Source: Cryptosporidium bovis (taxonomy: Eukaryota; Apicomplexa; Conoidasida; Eucoccidiorida; Cryptosporidiidae). Taken from it: a DNA stretch of 64,000 nt. The DNA is taken from positions 186,001 to 250,000 of the forward strand of contig VHIT02000033.1 of the NCBI GenBank assembly GCA_009768925.2. Direction: 5' to 3'. The first letter of the stretch is position 1; every line of letters starts with the position of its first letter. Positions 1 to 9,212 of the stretch are shown here, in pieces. The notes under the pieces are model-generated. The model worked only from the letters and a program-made list of their open reading frames with translations, was not told where the DNA came from and searched no databases. Both the position numbers and the translations under genes were made by a program.

Positions 1-3000
1 AGCTTTTTTATTGCTGGACTTCTTAATTGCATTGGAATAAATAATGATTCATATACATCTTCCAACCCCAAATCCTCTCCTCGCCCCCAAACCAAAACCT
101 CATTTTCTTTGGTTACTGCAACTGAATGAAAAGCTCCCGTTCTGGAAAGAGTAATCTTAGTGCTTTTCCAATCAGCAGGCAATGAAATTGGAGTTGGAGT
201 AGATATTTGGCATCTCGTTGCATCGCACCCACACTGACCAAATTCATTTGATCCCCAGCAATAAACTACTCCATTCTCAGTTAGAGCCAACGAATGGTCA
301 ACTCCACAGGAGATACTTTCTACATTCAATGGAATACTCAAGGGTTCCTCTGGTTTAATAATGGATCTACCGAGTAAATTGGTTGGTAGTCTATTTAGAC
401 CTAATTGTGACTTGTCATTCATTCCAAAAGAAAATAGCTTACCATCATACGTCAAAATAACGGTGTGGTAGCCTCCAATCCCAACCTCTCTGATAGACTT
501 ATTTGATCTGAGCAATTCAGTGACGGATTCAACCCATCCTGCAGGATATTCTCTGGAAATATCAACTTCAACAACTACTTGTATTATTTGCAAACCATTG
601 GGATGTCTTGTATTTTTTGATCCAATAACTACTCTATTTCTATCACGTCTTTCCAAGTCCCATTTTAGAATATTTTGGCACTCATTTTGTGTAATATAGT
701 CAACTCTAACCTTTTCAGCCATTAGTAAAACATTAATTCTTTCCTCACGGATAATTTGTCTCACTCTATCGCCTCTCCACCAACTTTGGATACAAATTAC
801 TGACTTTTGGAGATTATTCCAGTACATTCTAGTCAAAGCAGAGTGAAGACGTGGTTGGAGAACATCTGCTACCCAAAATAATCTGTCTAAATGGGCTAAT
901 ATCCAATATCTTTTTATCATTGCCTGTATTTTCATCACATATTCACTTTTCCAAAGTTTTATACGTATTTTTTCAAAGAATAGTGAGTTCTTAATTGTTT
1001 TTCTTACATAATATCCTCTCCAAACACTTTGTATTTTTCTTGCTGGTCTTGCTATATAAATATAGTGTGTTATTACCTTTCTTAGATAATGATACCTCCA
1101 AGCACGTTGAATTCGAAGTGCTTTTGCTTGTTTTATAGAATATAATTTTAACAACTTAATTCTCTTCTTCTTTTTATAATTAATCCAACACCTTTTAATT
1201 ACCTTAGATGCTGCTTCTGATTTAATTGTAAACAATATCTTCATAAATATTTTTTTAGCTCTTTGAATGAGTAAGAATAACCTAATAAATCTTACGAATT
1301 TTTTCAAGGCAGATTTTCTCCTAAGAGAAGCACCTATAATTCTTCTTACCAAGTGCCCTCTGTAAATTCTTTGTATTGTTACAATGGCCTTTACATAATT
1401 TACAACTGCATTTGGCATAGACATAAGTAATGCAACACCTATCAAGTATCCTCCAAGCTTTCTTTTTAAGTTACCTTCCTTGTACAAAGCGTACATTCTA
1501 ACCAAACTCTGACAACGTATGAGGGAAGAAGAAAACTGAGTTATTTGTTTTCTCAATATCGATAAATGGTATGCCTCCCTTAGACACTCAACTAGAGGGG
1601 TAAGATTCTTTGTTACTGAACGGAAAAATCTTTCAACTGCTAACCAACCCTCTTTTTTAATAAATATTTTAGTTTTACCTATTTGCCATTCAGTTTCTGG
1701 AATTTTCATTATTGTCATTGCTTGCCTACATTGACCCCTTAAATCTGTACCCGAATTTATGCTTTGACCAATTAATTTCATAATCGTCGAGTTTTCTTTC
1801 ATAAAGTTCTCAAAAGTTTCTCTGTAAGCATACCCTTTTTGTACAAGTAAAATTGCTTCCATAATAGATAAGCTTTGTAATTGATCAACGACCATATCTG
1901 GTTCAATTAAATTAGGCACTTTTTTTTCATTGGCTTTAACACATCTTATAAATTGAGCATTTGTAGCACCTAAAGTGTCCAACAAATGGCCTATTGAAGT
2001 TCTGAATATACTTGCAATGAACTTTCCTTTGAGTTTGTTTGATTTTACAATCTCGATCTTCTCAAATGAACCTTTAACTATACTATTCGTCGATTTTTTG
2101 AATAATTCAATAATTTCGGCTCTTATTCTGTGTTTATTCTTTAAAACAAATTCTACTGTTGTATACTCTACAGTTGTAGCTGTATGCTCTATTATAAACT
2201 TGTTTGGCACAGAACCTTTTGGAAGTTTGTATCCACTTTTCGAACCACATTGTTTATGAGCACTATTTGTAAAACTCTCGTATGTTCCATTTGAAACCAA
2301 ACAAGATTCTTCTAGTAAGTCAAAAAGGCCACCTTTTCCATCAAAAAGGTGAACCAAAGGCGAGTTATCCTCATAAGTTATGTTATCATGTGAAATTGAT
2401 TCATTTTTATATTCCTGTATTTCTGCCTGAAATACGGATGATATGAAAAACTGTTGGAGCTTTTCATTAGCAAAGTTAATTAAAAACTGTTCAAAGCCAT
2501 TAACTTTAAAAACTTCAAAACCATAAATATCTAGAATACCTATCCACTTCTTTTTGTCTTCATCAAATTCTATAGCTTTATTTACCAACTCTATCAGATA
2601 CTCAAAACATCTCAAATAAACTTCTTTTCCACAACTCTCGATTTGTTCAGACGTTTTTATTTTGTTAAGGGCTGACACTACAACATTACCTTTTATCTCA
2701 ATGCTATTTGTAACAAGCAACTCCTCGAATTTTTGTGAATCAATTCCCCACAATTCAGAAACGTCATTAAAAATATCTTTACTGGTGATGAAAGCAGCAT
2801 CCTCAATTCCCATAGATTCGTGCTCACCAAGTTCAATGTTTCCCATTAAGAGTATAGCGGAAAACAACGAAATCAAATGATCTATACCTTCTTGATCCGG
2901 TAATATTCTTTTTAATTGAGGTAATACGCATTCTTTGTATTCCTTAACATCATTTATATTTTGAACGTTATAGCAATTAGAGATATTAAGGTATTTATAC

Positions 3001-3911
3001 CATTCCATACTTCTGAACCTATATTTACTAATCTCATCCGGCGAATTTAAGGACTTGATTAATTGGTAAAAAATGTGATATGATCTCTCATCTTCTATTT
3101 GATGTCCTATTCTACTCAGTTCTAACATGTAACTCGATATAGCACCTCCAACAATGCCTGCAGAATTCTCTATAGATAATTTTATAAATCTACCAAAACG
3201 ACTTGAGTTGTTATTTCTTAGAGTCTTTGCATTACCCAAGGCTTCCAATAATGGATTTGCCCCCAATATGACATCCTGAATATTGTTTCCTGAACTCGTT
3301 CCAGACGAGGCAAAATAATTCATAAGTTGTCTTGCAGTTTCAGTTTTACCCGCTCCCGATTCACCAGAAACAATACATGACTGATTTCTGTTTTGCAAAT
3401 CCAAGAGTTGCATTGACCTTTGTGCAATGGCAAATGTATGTGGTGGGAGGTCACTTGGAAATCCCATAGAATAGTCTCCACCCTTGTATAAACGAATCTT
3501 CTCTGGTCCATACAATCCATCTATCATCTTAAATGGGTTAACTGCAACTAAAAGTCTCCCTGCATATGAATATATCACATCTTTGTCAAACCTTTCATTT
3601 ATTACACTCAATACTGATGCTTCACTTACATGTGCCAACTTTGTTAGATCATTTATTGACATGGGATCTATTCCGACATTGTAATTAAAACACATATCAT
3701 TTTCAACATCTATCTCACCCTCATCTTCTATGTTTACCTTTATTTTTCCATCACCAAAACTAATTATTGTTCCAACCTTATATCTATGATTTATTCCATC
3801 ACCTGGACGTCTTACCCAAATTGGTGTGTTTATCAATAATCCATCGTCTTTTACGAGGGAATAACGTCTTTTAAGCTCCCTGCTCTCTTTATTTATCAGA
3901 AAGTTCTTCAT
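1..3911 (-). CDS. Unconventional myosin with IQ motifs and RCC1-type tail (partial; 3' end outside window)
   Basis: An ATP-driven actin motor. The frame is open without a stop from the ATG at 3911 down to base 1 (1303 codons), so the C-terminus lies beyond the window. The motor follows a short SH3-like start and shows the P-loop GESGAGKTE near residue 185, switch I NNNSSRFGRF and the relay helix LDIYGFEVF. After the motor (about residue 740) come about seven IQ-like light-chain sites, for example IQRIYRGHLVRR and IQSVWRGYYVRK. From about residue 1110 there are at least three RCC1/ATS1-type repeats (GVDHSLALTENGVVYCWG and similar). IQ plus RCC1-type tails are a known apicomplexan myosin layout; I do not assign a class. 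The cargo or regulatory role of the tail is inference. A GGCGCC motif lies about 240 bp upstream. Confidence 0.93.
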   Translation of the reverse strand, partial: MKNFLINKESRELKRRYSLVKDDGLLINTPIWVRRPGDGINHRYKVGTIISFGDGKIKVNIEDEGEIDVENDMCFNYNVGIDPMSINDLTKLAHVSEASVLSVINERFDKDVIYSYAGRLLVAVNPFKMIDGLYGPEKIRLYKGGDYSMGFPSDLPPHTFAIAQRSMQLLDLQNRNQSCIVSGESGAGKTETARQLMNYFASSGTSSGNNIQDVILGANPLLEALGNAKTLRNNNSSRFGRFIKLSIENSAGIVGGAISSYMLELSRIGHQIEDERSYHIFYQLIKSLNSPDEISKYRFRSMEWYKYLNISNCYNVQNINDVKEYKECVLPQLKRILPDQEGIDHLISLFSAILLMGNIELGEHESMGIEDAAFITSKDIFNDVSELWGIDSQKFEELLVTNSIEIKGNVVVSALNKIKTSEQIESCGKEVYLRCFEYLIELVNKAIEFDEDKKKWIGILDIYGFEVFKVNGFEQFLINFANEKLQQFFISSVFQAEIQEYKNESISHDNITYEDNSPLVHLFDGKGGLFDLLEESCLVSNGTYESFTNSAHKQCGSKSGYKLPKGSVPNKFIIEHTATTVEYTTVEFVLKNKHRIRAEIIELFKKSTNSIVKGSFEKIEIVKSNKLKGKFIASIFRTSIGHLLDTLGATNAQFIRCVKANEKKVPNLIEPDMVVDQLQSLSIMEAILLVQKGYAYRETFENFMKENSTIMKLIGQSINSGTDLRGQCRQAMTIMKIPETEWQIGKTKIFIKKEGWLAVERFFRSVTKNLTPLVECLREAYHLSILRKQITQFSSSLIRCQSLVRMYALYKEGNLKRKLGGYLIGVALLMSMPNAVVNYVKAIVTIQRIYRGHLVRRIIGASLRRKSALKKFVRFIRLFLLIQRAKKIFMKILFTIKSEAASKVIKRCWINYKKKKRIKLLKLYSIKQAKALRIQRAWRYHYLRKVITHYIYIARPARKIQSVWRGYYVRKTIKNSLFFEKIRIKLWKSEYVMKIQAMIKRYWILAHLDRLFWVADVLQPRLHSALTRMYWNNLQKSVICIQSWWRGDRVRQIIREERINVLLMAEKVRVDYITQNECQNILKWDLERRDRNRVVIGSKNTRHPNGLQIIQVVVEVDISREYPAGWVESVTELLRSNKSIREVGIGGYHTVILTYDGKLFSFGMNDKSQLGLNRLPTNLLGRSIIKPEEPLSIPLNVESISCGVDHSLALTENGVVYCWGSNEFGQCGCDATRCQISTPTPISLPADWKSTKITLSRTGAFHSVAVTKENEVLVWGRGEDLGLEDVYESLFIPMQLRSPAIKK

Positions 3912-4152
3912 TTTTAATAATTATAAAGTTTAATTACTCTTGATGATTTTATATTAAAAATATACAGTTTTTAGCCTCTTAAAATTTAACCTAAAATCTG
4001 AAGTAATAAATGGAAATAAGCATTTGAAACTATATAGCTTTCATCAGAATTAAAACAAATACTCTTTTTTTTCTAATTTATATTTCAGTGGTTTTCATGG
4101 ACTTGTATTTTTTGACTAGTATTATAAAGTGTGCGTGTGTGAGGTTTGTGTT

Positions 4153-4158
4153 GGCGCC
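4153..4158. promoter_or_regulatory. GGCGCC (E2F-like) motif upstream of myosin
   Basis: A palindromic GGCGCC preceded by TT, about 240 bp upstream of the myosin ATG, in DNA otherwise nearly free of G+C runs. The E2F/DP1-like GGCGC motif is reported as over-represented upstream of Cryptosporidium genes. Function here is inferred from position. Confidence 0.45.
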
Positions 4159-4286
4159 TTTCTGTTAAATCATAACTCAGATACCTATAATGATATAAAG
4201 AAATAGCATTTACACGCATTATTATTGAAAATTATTAATAAATGAATAAACCTATATAAGCAAGTCTCTATCTATCCTGGACAATC

Positions 4287-4327
4287 TTACTGTTTTTGAA
4301 GTCAGTGTAAAGTGACAAAAACAGTAA
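4287..4327. repeat. 12-bp perfect stem-loop in the 3' flank of the SH3BGR-like gene
   Basis: TTACTGTTTTTG (4287-4298) and its exact reverse complement CAAAAACAGTAA (4316-4327) enclose a 17-nt loop. It lies about 85 nt beyond the stop codon of the minus-strand gene, where a 3' UTR or processing element would be expected. Confidence 0.6.
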
Positions 4328-4410
4328 AGTTATACTGGATACATGTATATATATATCTAATCTATCAAGAGACGAAAGATAAGATATATTAAGTCTAATA
4401 AAAGTGTTAT

Positions 4411-5198
4411 TTACTCATCAGCTTTGACATCTACTTCCGAAAATTCTTCATCAGGAACATAGTCGTCTTCAGGTTCTTCTTCGTTGACAATATTTCTGTG
4501 TAAACTCGAACTGCTGTTTTCATTTTTAACAAAGTGGGTGGGATGTTCGAAGATTACTCCCTCCTGTGTAGCCGTATTTTTCCCTCTATATATTTGCTGA
4601 ACTCCTCCTGAATAAACTAATTCAGGTGGTACAATAGTTTTAAAAACCTGATTGCAATTTGGACATATCTCCGCGTCCTCTTCCTTGTCAGATAAACATG
4701 AGCCACACGCTCTTCTATTTATAATCCAATCGAAATCGTTATCTTCTTCCAAATCTTGCAGTGAAGTATCATTTCCAATGCAAACACCATCTACGAATAT
4801 TTGAGGTAATAGTATTGTTCCGTCTGATTCCAACGGATCCGCCTTTAAAAGTCCCTCATTTTTTAAATTTTCAAATATTTCAGAGTCCTCGAGTTCTATT
4901 TCAAGGTTAAATCTAGTTTTTTTCCTTCAGAAAATACAGGTAACATACCTGCTGCCGCTGAGAAATCGCGGTTTGCATCTATTTGGTAATACACAACACC
5001 CTTTACATCTAAAAACTGTTTTGCTCTTAAAGAGCCGTAGAAATGTCGTCTTACTCCACTTAAAGACGTATGTATTAGAACAACCTATGAGTTTGTATCA
5101 AATATTAAACCATACGTTGCTATAGAGATAATTTATTTCTTAGTACTTACCTCAGCAGGTGTTGCTTTCACACCTGATCCCATGCTGCTCTCGTACAT
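4411..5198 (-). CDS. SH3BGR/glutaredoxin-like protein with C-terminal CxxC zinc-ribbon-like region (3 exons)
   Basis: Proposed model: complement(join(4411..4895, 4949..5084, 5151..5198)), 222 aa. Intron 1 (66 nt, GTAAGT...TAG) and intron 2 (53 nt, GTATGT...TAG) both keep the frame. Without intron 2 the reading hits a stop. The fold resembles the SH3-binding-glutamate-rich/glutaredoxin family: an opening strand VVLIHTSLSG, a charged helix after a DANRDF segment, then LLPQIFVDGVCIGN followed by LQDLEED, as in thioredoxin-fold proteins that end 'PQIF...G...L'. No CxxC redox centre is seen at the usual N-terminal site. Two CxxC pairs (CGSC and CPNC) follow the fold and may bind zinc. The tail is acidic. 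Cellular role unknown. It is divergent from RPB11. Confidence 0.78.
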
Positions 5199-5685
5199 TT
5201 TTGTTACTCAGATTACACACCTATTATTATAAAGTTCACCTAGTAGACAACAACTTGCTCTTCTTTAAACTAGGATCAAAATAGATTTTTATCTTTTTCT
5301 TGTAATATCCTAAAAATAGACTCCATTTCATGTCAAAAATCACATCTACCGCCAATAAATACCGCCTATTGCACCTATTTTTGTTATGATCAGAATTGCA
5401 TTAATAAACTGATTTTTTTAAAAACTGTTGTAATTGCACAGTTATTTCGACAAGTAATAGCATCTGTACTCTTAGATATTGTCATAATAGGACGGATTCT
5501 TGAATCATGTTTAGGTTTCACACATTGAGTTTTTTTACCAAAGATTCTCCTAAGGAGGCCTTGAGTTTAGGTCTTGAATGCGGTTAATTTTTTTTAAGAA
5601 AATTGGTACAGGGAAGTTTTAACGTTAACAAATATTTGTATATTTTGTTTGAAAGAAAAAATACATACTTTCCATACTTTGTTTT
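5199..5685. promoter_or_regulatory. Divergent promoter gap with paired TACCGCC motifs
   Basis: A 487-bp gap between the starts of the SH3BGR-like gene (minus) and RPB11 (plus). It contains TACCGCC twice, 13 bp apart (5347-5353 and 5360-5366), the only GC-rich words here. The same word or its complement recurs at 18393, 18428, 44257 and 51776, all in gene-free DNA. A promoter role is inferred. Confidence 0.4.
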
Positions 5686-6209
5686 ATGACAAAATTTTTT
5701 ACAGTAAACAAACCTGATGTAGACTTGCTCGATATTCCAGCAGGATCTGAAAAGTAAGTTGTTTTTAGTTTTTGTATAGGGAAATTTTAAACTTTCAACT
5801 GAATTAATACTTTTATTTCAATCTATTCTTAGGGTCCAATGGAAGGTTGAGTCAAGAGTCCCGTGTTGCGGGAGCTTTATGATAATGCTGGAGGATCATA
5901 CAATAGGAAACCTAATTACAACGTAAGTTATAACTCTAAATCTTATATATAGTTGCCTATTTACTACTTTACCTAAACGAATGCCGTTTCTTATCATCTA
6001 GACAACTTTTGCGCGACCCGAATGTTATATTTGCAGGGTACAAGGTACCTCATCCCTTGGAACCTATTGTACAGATCAGAGTACAGACAAGGGAGAATAC
6101 TACTCCATTCGTAGCTATTCAAAATGCAATTCAATCATTGAAAACAGAGGCAAAGGCAATTCTAAGCTCATTTAGGGATTCGATGAGAAACTATCCAACA
6201 TATAAGTGA
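5686..6209 (+). CDS. RPB11: RNA polymerase II subunit RPB11 (3 exons)
   Basis: Small RNA polymerase II assembly subunit; it pairs with RPB3 like the bacterial alpha dimer. Proposed model: join(5686..5753, 5833..5922, 6002..6209), 121 aa, close to the usual 115-120 aa. Both introns are 79 nt and have GTAAGT donors and TAG acceptors. The family signature is clear: LEDHTIGNLITTQLL then FAGYKVPHPLEPIVQIRVQT, followed by a C-terminal helix. RPC19/RPAC2 is the related Pol I/III subunit, but the spacing and YKVPHPLE fit RPB11. The start is the ATG that opens the frame before the first donor. Confidence 0.92.
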
Positions 6210-6329
6210 AAAGAATATAGAAAATTGCTTACTTGCTTAGTAGAAATTTAAAAATATGTTTTCTTCTCGTCAATAGTGCGAAGGCCTTATCATTCATTTA
6301 ATTCCAATTTTCTTTAAATATTTACCGAG

Positions 6330-7040
6330 TTAACAACATCCTGAAGATTGCTTTCTTGTATTTTTTGAGAGTTGTATACCGACTGAATTGTTTGTATTTG
6401 TAAAACATCCTGTATAAATAATTAATGGATTCCTACAAAAGCTAATGGGTGAGTTGAACTTACCATTTATGTCTAAATTAGATGAATTATCTTTTACTTT
6501 CTGATTGTAAACTTCTTGGAGAAGATGTTCAAATATGTGTTTAACATTACATCTAGTAACTGCAGATGCTTCTGAAAAAAAAAGACCATTCTCTTCTGCA
6601 AAGTTGGACGCAATCTCATAAGGTACTTCCCTTTTACTTGAGTCCTTTTCAACAAGGTCTAACTTATTTCCGACCAACATAACAACAATGTTTGGCTCAG
6701 AATTTTGCCTTATGTCCTCCAACCATCTAGAAGCATTTAAAAAAGTTGATTTCCGGGTTATATCATACACTAACAATGCACCCACAGACCGACGATAATG
6801 AGCTCTAGTAATGGCTCTATAACGCTCCTGTCCTGCAGTGTCCCAAATTTGAGCCTTCACTGTACCACCTATGGAAAGAGGAACAGTTCTTGTTGCAAAT
6901 TCTACTCCGATAGTTGGTTGTGGGGTCTTTGGGAGCGCATCTCTCGTATAACGTGATAACAGATGTGTTTTCCCAACTGTGGCATCACCAACTAATATAA
7001 TCTTGTACAGGTGATCATAGTCATCAAGAGATGAGCTCAT
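6330..7040 (-). CDS. Rab11-family small GTPase (2 exons)
   Basis: Membrane-traffic GTPase of the recycling/cytokinesis type. The first ATG is at 7040; the frame is open a little further upstream but with no earlier ATG. Motifs: P-loop GDATVGKT (residues 18-25), effector TIGVEFATR, switch II WDTAGQERYRAITRAHYRR, NKLD and SA. The FATR and ERYRAIT words are Rab11-like. The C-terminus ends in SSGCC, a double-geranylgeranylation signal. A 54-nt stretch (6410-6463) has a GTAAGT donor and ACAG acceptor and is a likely intron: join(6330..6409, 6464..7040), 218 aa. Being a multiple of three and stop-free, its retention would add 18 residues. Apicomplexa have Rab11A and Rab11B; I cannot decide which. 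A GGCGCC lies about 120 bp upstream. Confidence 0.9.
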   Translation of the reverse strand: MSSSLDDYDHLYKIILVGDATVGKTHLLSRYTRDALPKTPQPTIGVEFATRTVPLSIGGTVKAQIWDTAGQERYRAITRAHYRRSVGALLVYDITRKSTFLNASRWLEDIRQNSEPNIVVMLVGNKLDLVEKDSSKREVPYEIASNFAEENGLFFSEASAVTRCNVKHIFEHLLQEVYNQKVKDNSSNLDINGKFNSPISFCRNPLIIYTGCFTNTNNSVGIQLSKNTRKQSSGCC

Positions 7041-7058
7041 TGAGTAATGTTGATCCAA

Positions 7059-7524
7059 CTAATTCAAAGAACTCTTCTAGTTTGTGTGGGTGAATTTTTT
7101 TCTTTATAATTCCTTTGATTTCCGCGTTTATTACGCCTTTATTCCATTTCTATAAACAATCATGGCGCCACTTGTTAATTTAATTTCGGAAATAGTTAAT
7201 TGTTTATGGGGTTACATGCTTTATACTATGAATGAAAAATTAAAGGTAGGGGTAGGTTGGAGTAAACAAATAATGTGCAAATATAAAATAATTAACAGAA
7301 ACTGATACAAAACGAAATCTATTTGATAGGTTTAGTGACAAATATAGTTATTATTGACTTCATAAAGGTGAGCTTATTTTATAAATACCGTTGCAGTTCA
7401 AATGCTGAAATGTAAACATTGGTAATATTCATATTTCTTTTGACAGTTTCATTAGTAAAAAAGGCAAGGGTGAGATGTTTAAGAATAGATGGTTGTTTGA
7501 AAACTTCAAATTGAAGTATTCGTT
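7059..7524. other. Intergenic gap: Rab promoter and NudC 3' flank
   Basis: No gene is seen. The gap holds GGCGCC at 7164-7169, upstream of the Rab gene, and a compact hairpin ACTTCA-AAT-TGAAGT at 7503-7517, starting 8 nt after the NudC stop codon. Confidence 0.55.
7164..7169. promoter_or_regulatory. GGCGCC (E2F-like) motif upstream of Rab11-like gene
   Basis: GGCGCC within ATGGCGCCA, about 124 bp upstream of the Rab ATG, in AT-rich DNA. The same motif recurs upstream of several other genes in the window. Regulatory role inferred from position and the known Cryptosporidium motif. Confidence 0.45.
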
Positions 7525-8439
7525 CTAATTGCCGTAGTTGATCTTTGCCTGTGAAAAATCCATTTCAGGGTGTGCTGCCTTGAATTTTTCAAGTAGTTCG
7601 TGCTGTTTTAGATGGTCACTTGTTGGAAGTCCCATAGCTTTCTGTCTTTGGTCAAACATCATTTTTTCCACAGTAGCACGCGTTTCTGGGTCTAAATCTG
7701 AAAGTTTAGAGTTTTCGGGAACAATTTTAGAGGTATCTATTTCGGGGTCCCCTTTTAATACACATGACCACCAACTCATGTTTTCTTGCTTCTCCAAAAC
7801 TATTTGTATTGTGTTTCCGTCTATTATTGACCATATGCAGTCATCGGGTTTTACTTTAGAGTGGAGCTCGCCATTTAAGTACTCTTCTCCCTTAATAACT
7901 ACCTTTAACCTGCTTGCTCCAATGTCTATTTTACACTCTTTTGACTTTAATTGGGTATTTGTGCAAATTAGCATCTCTAAAGTTCCTAAGGTTTGCGTCC
8001 AAGTATACTTGCTTGTTTTACCACCATTCCCGATTGGAGGAGAGCTGGAGTCAGAATCCGCGTCACTGATGTCTCCATTATTGTTTTCACGATTTTTGTT
8101 TTTAGATTTCTGTTTCTCAGTTGATTCTTCATCAGAGAAAACTTCTTCTATTTTATTAGAAATTCTTGAAGCCTCGCTTATTTTTTTCTCCTCAATCTTT
8201 CTTCTTCTCTCTTCTTCTCTCTCCAACATCAATCTTTTTGCTTCCTTTCGTTTATCAACTGAAAGCGCTTGGTATTTCTTGAAGTATTTCATTAAGACCT
8301 TCTCCTCCTCCCCTTGTTCCATTGCTGTAAAGAAATCAGTCTTTCTAAGCAAAAAACTGAAAATTACATCGAGGAAATTCTCAATTCCGTTCGCTGTTTG
8401 AGCGACATTTATCAGAATGGAATCGAATCTCTCATCCAT
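7525..8439 (-). CDS. NUDC: NudC family protein (CS/p23 domain)
   Basis: Cytosolic HSP90-linked co-chaperone of the nuclear-distribution C family, associated elsewhere with dynein and protein stability. It has 304 aa, near the usual length. Layout: an N-terminal helix (residues 1-50), a charged coiled-coil stretch rich in E/R/K (60-120), then an acidic and Ser-rich linker. A CS domain follows (about 145-227), beginning YTWTQTLGTLEM and ending with WWSCVLKGDPEID, the family hallmark. The C-terminal helix contains MMFDQRQKAMGLPTSD, also typical of NudC. Single exon. A long antisense frame overlaps it but is a shadow. It shares an upstream gap with coronin, transcribed the other way. Confidence 0.93.
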   Translation of the reverse strand: MDERFDSILINVAQTANGIENFLDVIFSFLLRKTDFFTAMEQGEEEKVLMKYFKKYQALSVDKRKEAKRLMLEREEERRRKIEEKKISEASRISNKIEEVFSDEESTEKQKSKNKNRENNNGDISDADSDSSSPPIGNGGKTSKYTWTQTLGTLEMLICTNTQLKSKECKIDIGASRLKVVIKGEEYLNGELHSKVKPDDCIWSIIDGNTIQIVLEKQENMSWWSCVLKGDPEIDTSKIVPENSKLSDLDPETRATVEKMMFDQRQKAMGLPTSDHLKQHELLEKFKAAHPEMDFSQAKINYGN

Positions 8440-9212
8440 ACTTCCTATAATACACTAATTCAAAAAAAAAGAAAAATTTTTTTCCAAGTAACAAATCCTT
8501 TTCCAATCTGGAGTTGACTATTTAGTTTATACTCTTTGTCCCGCAAATTCTACTACAAAACCTTTAGTCTAAAAAAAAATGTTAAAACAAAATTTGAGTA
8601 AAGGAAGTAAAATAGAAAAGAAAGGAAAGGCGAATTCAGTTTAAGTTTTAGAAGAAAACGAGTTGGTGTAAAATATAATTTTAAGGAGTATTTCTCAAAG
8701 TGTAATAAATAAATAGGCGCGCCATTTTGCATTTCGGCAGCCTTTGAAATCGGATAGTCACCCCACCTTCAAATAAATGCAAAAATAAAAGAAGCAAATG
8801 GAAACATTGATGCAGCTTTGACAATAAGTATATGATGTTTTATGAAATATTCAAATTTGAAATAATGTTGTCTAGTGTTTTTAAAGGTTCGCTTTGGGTA
8901 TTTCAGGGCAGTGAAATAAGTTGACAGAAAACCAGGGGTTTTGTTCCTCAAGCATTAGTATGATTTGGGTGAAATAATAATAAATATACCATATATTACG
9001 AAATTGTGTCAAGTAAAAATAAAAAATGATAGGTTCTGTGCATTTAAATAAAAAAAAGCAAATTATAATTTTTATGCATACCATGTGGAAGGTCCACATG
9101 AGATCTTCAAATAAATAAAGAATAATAGTTGACTTAGGTTAATGGGAATTTTTTGAACAAAGTGTAAACTACCAAATTTAAGTAATAAATAGAATAAATA
9201 AGGAGTAGAGTA
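8440..9212. promoter_or_regulatory. Divergent promoter gap NudC/coronin with GGCGCGCC
   Basis: A 773-bp AT-rich gap between two gene starts. The one GC-rich word is GGCGCGCC at 8716-8723, about 280 bp from NudC and 490 bp from coronin. It fits the E2F-like GGCGC class. No ORF here looks coding. Confidence 0.45.

Larger units (their letters stand above)
3912..4410. other. Intergenic gap: myosin promoter and 3' flank of the SH3BGR-like gene
   Basis: No gene is seen here. The gap holds a GGCGCC motif at 4153-4158 and a strong inverted repeat at 4287-4327, described separately. The rest is AT-rich. Confidence 0.6.

Noticed and set aside
7041-7058. Six-codon extension of the Rab gene from a TTG
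   Set aside because: Not an ATG; the start at 7040 gives a normal Rab11-length protein.
7538-8401. Long plus-strand ORF (287 codons) opposite NudC
   Set aside because: The opposite strand encodes a clear NudC with its CS domain; the plus frame is Ser/Phe-rich and matches no family, so it is a mirror frame.
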